Source of the DNA: Margaritispora aquatica
Lineage: Eukaryota; Ascomycota; Leotiomycetes; Helotiales; Discinellaceae
Assembly: GCA_007644065.1 (NCBI GenBank)
Contig: VJWN01000007.1
Location: 310,001 to 374,000 of the forward strand
Direction: 5' to 3'
DNA: 64,000 nt
A model generated the notes under the pieces. The model did not search any database. It was not told the origin of the DNA and worked only from the letters and a program-made list of their open reading frames with translations. The position numbers were made by a program, and so were the translations under genes. Within the stretch, counting starts at the first letter, position 1; each line of letters starts with the position of its first letter. Below, one piece after another: positions 59,258 through 64,000 of this stretch.

Positions 59258-59527
59258 GATAGTTGTTGATGATTAAATGTTCATTGAAGTTAGTGATAAT
59301 CCGTTTCTTTTGTTGGTATTAGTAGAAGTTCAAAGGTTTCAAATTAGGAAGGAAACGCCAGCTCACTGTCCCAGTTTCTTACTTCTATAACCACTCCCAA
59401 GGTCTTTATATTTTTCTCTCTAAAACAATCCAAACATCTTTGCTTTTCTACAACTGGATTTGAATTGCTGTATTATCGAATTTTAATTCAAACAACTAGA
59501 ACATTTCCCTTTAGCCATACTCAGATC
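59258..59527. promoter_or_regulatory. Divergent promoter between coiled-coil genes B and C
   Basis: This 270-bp region separates the two ATGs. The sense hexamer points leftward at 59261-59266 (gene B leader) and rightward at 59493-59498 (gene C leader), so the two transcripts begin between these points. Pyrimidine-rich stretches near 59395-59450 precede gene C. Confidence 0.6.
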
Positions 59528-62500
59528 ATGAGTTTACCTGTACCGGGACCAAGACCGGACCCAGCTTTGGCGGCACAACAATTCTGGGACCAACACTTGC
59601 CAGCCCGACAACTTCGAGTTGAAAAAGGTTTTGCAACTATTAGAACCGTGAATCAGAGGGTCTTGGCTGTAGTTGGTCAAATGGACTTTTCAGTAGCTCA
59701 GTGGAAAAAGCTCGACCAACAACGCCAAAGAGGGGTTGATTTCAAACAACAACACCAAGAGAAAGTCAACGCAGTGCTTGAAATTCAAGGTAAATTAGTT
59801 CAAAGATCGAGAAACCACTGGCTGACAGTCTACAGAGAAAATCAAAGCTCTGCCCGCTGCCTCGCAACCAATTCTAGACAATGGAAGCCTCAACCCAAAC
59901 TTCGAACCTGTTTCGGAACAACTACTCGAAGCTGCATTCTCACTAATTGTCTACGCAATTACACAAAATCCATCTCTGGACATTCCCTCTGATTTACGAC
60001 AACTGTTATTGGCTAACGTCTTCCACGATGCGGAGGAACCAACAACTAATGTCTCCCTACCCAAACCTGGCTTTTCCGACGTACAAGCATCCAACTCCAA
60101 TACTACTCCGAATATGCCTACTCGATTCAGTTTCAATAATGCTGCGAAACTAGTAGCAGTAAAACAGCGTATAGCTGTAAGGGAAAAGAGGATCAGTTCG
60201 CTACGAAGCCAACTAGACGAGTCCTCTTCAGAAAACATCAACAGTCTTCACCGTACCTTGAATACAGCAGCATCATCTTCACAAAGTGATTGGCAGACTT
60301 TGTACAGACAAAAAGAAAAAGAGTATGGAATTGTGAAGCAACTACTCGTGGAGGAATGCAAACAGCATAAAGACATCTTGAAACAAATGGATACTGATTC
60401 AGGAGGCGCTCTGACAAAGAATGCTTGGAAAGTCAAAGCTGTATGGGCAGAAGTTCGCAGACTTGAAAAGGCTTTGGAAGAAGAACGAAAGGCGACGATT
60501 GCACGCCCACTCCCCAATACCATCAATGCAACTAGCCGGGTAAAAGAACTCGAAAGTCAATTGAATGCCGCCAAGAATCGACTTCGTACCCAAGAGAATT
60601 TGTTGGGTGAGATGATGGACAAACAGACTGCGAAAGCTATTGAATACGCCGATGCATTGAAGACAACTAAAGCAGATGCTAGTCAACGAACAACACACCA
60701 AATCACAGTCCTGAAAGGTCTTCATAAAGCCACACTCGACACACTTCACCAGAACTTCGAAGATGCAACTAAGGGCATGAAAGGTCAAGTTGATGATCGC
60801 GATAAACAACTCAAGGTTCTGCAAGCCAATCATGTCGCCGCCATCAAACGCCTCGAGAGTAAACAACAAAGTACATTGAAAGAGCTACAACTACAGCACG
60901 ATCAAATCGAAATTGAGCTCCAAGAGCGTGTCGGTCGTGAGTCTGAATTCCGGAGCGATTATGAGACTGCAACGCGAAAGATGTTCGACGATCTTGAAGC
61001 ACAACTAGACAAAAAAGATCACACGCTTGAAGGTCTGCAACAAGGCATTGCTCAAATGAATCACCAATTGGACCAGAAATACATTCCAGCTATTGGAGAG
61101 TTGCAACAATTTTCAATGGCACTATTGTCAGAGAATGGTCAACTAGAGAATGAAGTTGATCATTTGTCTGATCAGTTGCATTATATCACAGCCTCGGCAC
61201 TACGAACATCCTCACATCTCATGTCTGCCAACCATCGTCTGTCCATTGCCACCAACCAGAGAAACCGTGCATTTCGAAACCAAGTTCGTACAACAAAGTC
61301 AAAGCAAAAGCTTAGGACAGCTTTTGGAATCGCCTCTGATTTGCTCGTTGAAACCGCAGTGGAGAATACTCGACTTCAACGCCAAAGCAAAGTCGTATCT
61401 TTGCGTGCAACTACTCTTGCCAGCGAGAGAAACGAAATTCAAGGAGAGCTTCGGATTGTTAAAGATAAGCTCACATCAACTAGCAATGAGCTTATTACGA
61501 GGACTCTGGAAAGAGATAGGGTGCAAGGGGAGCTTACCTCAACTAGCAATGAGCTTACTACCAGGACGTTGGAAAGAGATAGTGGACGAGGTGAGCTTAT
61601 ATCAACTACCAATGAGCTTATCACGAGGACTCTGGAAAGAGATACGATACAAGGAGAGCTTCAGAGTGTACGGGGTAAGCTCACGTCAACTAGGGATAAG
61701 CTCACTAGCAAGAAATTGGAGAGGGCCAAAGTACAAGGAGAGGTTCAAATTATGCAATATAAACTTACGTCAACTAATAACGAGCTCACCATCAGGACTT
61801 CAGAGAGGACTAGAGCTTATGAACAGCTTCGAGCTGTACAAACCGAGCTTACGACAACTAAAGATGATCTTCTCTCTAAAATACAACAGCGAAATCAAGC
61901 CATGGTATCCCAAGCATCTGCAGATCAAAGTCATAAGCGAGTTAAACTGGCTTTGGAGACTAGTCAAGCGGCATCTTTGATACTCGCTCGCGATAGAGAT
62001 GTCTTGAAAGACCAGATCCAACGTGCCACCACAGCTTTCATCAAGGAAAAGACTCATACTCATAGTCTAACAGTTAAGAATCTCGCCCTCACAGCAGAGG
62101 TCACTAATCAAAGGGACGAGCTTGAGATCCTACAACAAAACCTTACAATCACAGAACATCAACTAGCCCTCACTGCTGCAAAACACGACAAAGCATTTCA
62201 AGAAGTAAAGCAACTACTGGCTTCAGAGGAAAAAGCTCGCAACCTTTCGCTTCAATATCTTCGCGAAAGAGAACAAGCTCGAGAGGAAGTTAGCAATACG
62301 ATGAATAAAGGGCAGAGAGCACTAGTTGTGGCACTTCAAGAACTACTTCCTGTTTGGTATCCCACCAACATCTTGAAAGAGGCCGCTACAATCCTCATCG
62401 ATGCACCTACTCACAAATCATTCGAAAAGTGTACATTTCCCGAGTTTATGTTCCGAAGTCGGTCTCCAAACAACGTGATCTACTGCTTCCCTGTATCAAT

Positions 62501-63224
62501 GTATGCTAGCGCGATTATGCTTTTCGTCAGAATCCATCGCCGTCAATTCGGAGACAACACGCTTCAACTAGTGTCTGCATTGATTAATGGTGTTGAAACT
62601 TGTACCGAAGTTTCGACAATATACTTGTTAGTTGGTACGATACAACGGTATATGGGGATGTTGGCCACATTGGAAACCACGACGGACTGGACTTTTTTGT
62701 CCTTAGCGATACTTGAACTATGTCATCGGATGTATGAACGTGTTCCAGGACTCCAAGCAGCAGCCAGCCGTTTCGATCTCCTGTCACGACTACAACTATC
62801 TATATCTGGAGCAGTAGCTACAACACAGATTAAGCCATTGTTCAAAGTGCGACTCTCTTTGGAGTTCATCAACACGCTTTTTGATGTTTACCAAGCTGGA
62901 TTTCTCGCTCATAAACTTGGTGTATTTTGTACAACTACTGGTTCAGATGTTGTATTGTTTATGGCTGCCAACTGTCGCGAGCTTACTTTGATCCGGAAGA
63001 CAATGTTTGTTCGCGAGGATATCCAAATTGGGGAGGTGACATATCTTGTCGATGAAGGACCCGGATTTGAGCGACTAGTGATCTCGGTGGCGGCGAAGGA
63101 TAGAGATTGGTGGGAGGACTACGTGGAAGTCTATCAGGGAACTAGCGCAACTAGCAAGAGGCAACTAGAGTCTATATACTCTGGTGCCTATTTCCGTGTA
63201 CTAGAACGTATTGGTACATTTTGA
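59528..63224 (+). CDS. Gene C: 1216-residue coiled-coil protein with C-terminal globular domain
   Basis: I do not recognise this protein. Exons 59528-59789 and 59836-63224 join in phase. Residues 1-140 are helical (MSLPVPGPRPDPALAAQQFW). Residues about 150-915 are almost continuous coiled coil, including near-perfect 21- and 28-residue repeats at about 622-765 (TSTSNELITRTLERDRVQGEL). Residues about 920-1216 form a different, folded domain with hydrophobic helices: LLPVWYPTNILKEAATILI, FPVSMYASAIMLFVRIHRRQF, TIYLLVGTIQRYMGMLATLE and LGVFCTTTGSDVVLFMAANC. It ends YFRVLERIGTF. This plan suggests a structural or tethering protein with a binding head. It shares with A and B the sense-strand CAACTA loading (27 copies). 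Confidence 0.78.
61456..61870 (+). repeat. 63-bp and 84-bp tandem repeats inside gene C
   Basis: CAACTA copies here start at 61477, 61540, 61603, 61687, 61771 and 61855, spaced 63, 63, 84, 84 and 84 bp. That is 21 or 28 codons, exact multiples of a coiled-coil heptad. Each unit encodes a version of LTSTSNELITRTLERD-x-x-QGE. Confidence 0.85.
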
Positions 63225-64000
63225 TACATGGATAGAAGCGATTATACAACTAGAATAGAGTGGTTTTGTGGAACTGTATATAATGCAGAGCAATTTAACC
63301 GTTCATTGTCAATCATCTCCTTTGGTTGTTCTGGTTGTATACAATATATAATATGCATTACCTATCCACAGTTTGGATAATGAAAGAGGACATTGAGTAC
63401 TTTTCAGCTCCGAGTTCTATTGTGACATCCCACTTAATTTGGGTGTTGTCACTTCGAGTTCAAGTCAAAGAAGTCTAATGAATAAATGCTTTTATGAGAG
63501 TTTATTGGAAAAAGGCAAATGCCAAATTCATGTGGAAAACTAGCAAAAACATTAGCGAATTCGTAATTGGGCATATACAAGGTATTGTACCTAGGTTGTT
63601 TTCGTGTCACTGTTTGAGTCAATATTAAAGGAGGTGAAGTTTAGTCTAGGTTATATTTCACTACGAGACCATTTTATTCTTGGTGTTCGCGTCTGTTGAG
63701 TACCGGTCAAAATTGTGTCAGACGGGCCATTTTATACGGTTCATCAGATTTTCAGGACCTCAGGTCAATATCTCAACTCTTCTAGTATTTGCTATTTGTG
63801 TTCATACGTTGCTGTTCTCTTCTGGGGTGTGGGGCAAGCACTGCACTTAGAGCATGTCCATAACCAAGCTTCAAATGAATTTATTGTGAAAGAGATGGAA
63901 ATAGTATATGTCAGTGGTATATCCTATAAATATACTTCAGTCTCTATATTATGTTCTATTGGCATGAGAGTCATGCTGATTCAGCAAAGAAGAGGGCGGG
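63225..64000. other. 3' flank of gene C
   Basis: One last sense CAACTA at 63247 lies just after the stop of gene C. Beyond it the sequence is AT-rich with no supported gene to the window end. Confidence 0.45.

Larger units (their letters stand above)
51058..63252. repeat. Dispersed sense-strand CAACTA hexamer cluster
   Basis: Across three genes the hexamer CAACTA recurs about 59 times in transcript-sense orientation: 22 copies at 51058-54124 (gene A, seen as TAGTTG on plus), 10 at 57451-59266 (gene B, same), and 27 at 59493-63252 (gene C, on plus). Only 4 antisense copies were found (57346, 59670, 62323, 62629). The next base is G in about half and C in about a quarter. The 54.2-57.3 kb gap has none. 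Elsewhere in the window I found about eight by eye. Copies lie in 5' UTR, coding and 3' UTR sequence, in all three reading phases (Gln-Leu, Thr-x, Asn-Tyr), and in no defined intron. Confidence 0.85.

Noticed and set aside
51058..63252. CAACTA as an intron branch-point or splice signal
   Set aside because: Branch points in this window read CTAAC or CTGAC; the hexamer lies in exons and is missing from the introns.
51058..63252. CAACTAG read as an A-to-I editing site (UAG context)
   Set aside because: Editing in fungi favours UAG, but half of the copies are not followed by G and the conserved core is upstream, so editing alone does not explain the motif.

Overview
The window looks like a stretch of a filamentous ascomycete nuclear genome (Pezizomycotina; Leotiomycetes is my best guess, not proven). 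The basis is: introns of about 45-125 bp with GTRNGT donors, CTAAC-type branch points and YAG acceptors; genes on both strands with their own promoters; fungal-specific families (PTH11-type rhodopsin domain, 2EXR domain, a MAK32-type kinase); and Ser/Thr-rich small secreted cysteine proteins. I assembled all exon models by hand from splice signals and reading phase.

Layout. 0-9 kb: the truncated start of a small secreted-protein gene (minus), then CAP/Srv2 (minus), a MAK32-like PfkB protein (plus) and MCM3 (minus). 9-24 kb: a frame-broken gene remnant, a large ankyrin protein, a seven-exon rhodopsin-domain membrane protein, an orphan 172-residue ORF, an ORF interrupted by three in-frame stops, a 2EXR protein and a TXNDC17-like thioredoxin-fold protein, separated by long AT-rich gaps. 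24.4-34.6 kb: one uninterrupted 3366-residue repeat protein. 36-41 kb: two more members of the secreted family whose first member lies at the window start; all three share promoter elements. 41.7-49.4 kb: housekeeping genes, all minus strand (aldo-keto reductase, Pom33/TMEM33-like membrane protein, CTDK-I cyclin Ctk2, palmitoyl-protein thioesterase).

51-63.3 kb is the most unusual part. It holds three genes I do not recognise: A, a 727-residue protein with a poly-Asp tract and SUMO-interaction-like motifs; B and C, divergently transcribed coiled-coil proteins of 611 and 1216 residues. All three transcripts are packed with one hexamer, CAACTA (usually followed by G or C). By eye I count about 59 copies on the sense strand against 4 on the antisense strand, and about eight in the other 51 kb. 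Its orientation follows transcription and flips exactly between divergent genes B and C. It occurs in UTRs as well as coding exons, uses all three reading phases, and is absent from the introns I can define. This points to a nucleotide-level, probably RNA-level, element rather than a protein repeat. It is my main candidate for an undescribed system.

I see no rRNA, tRNA, CRISPR array or intact transposon.
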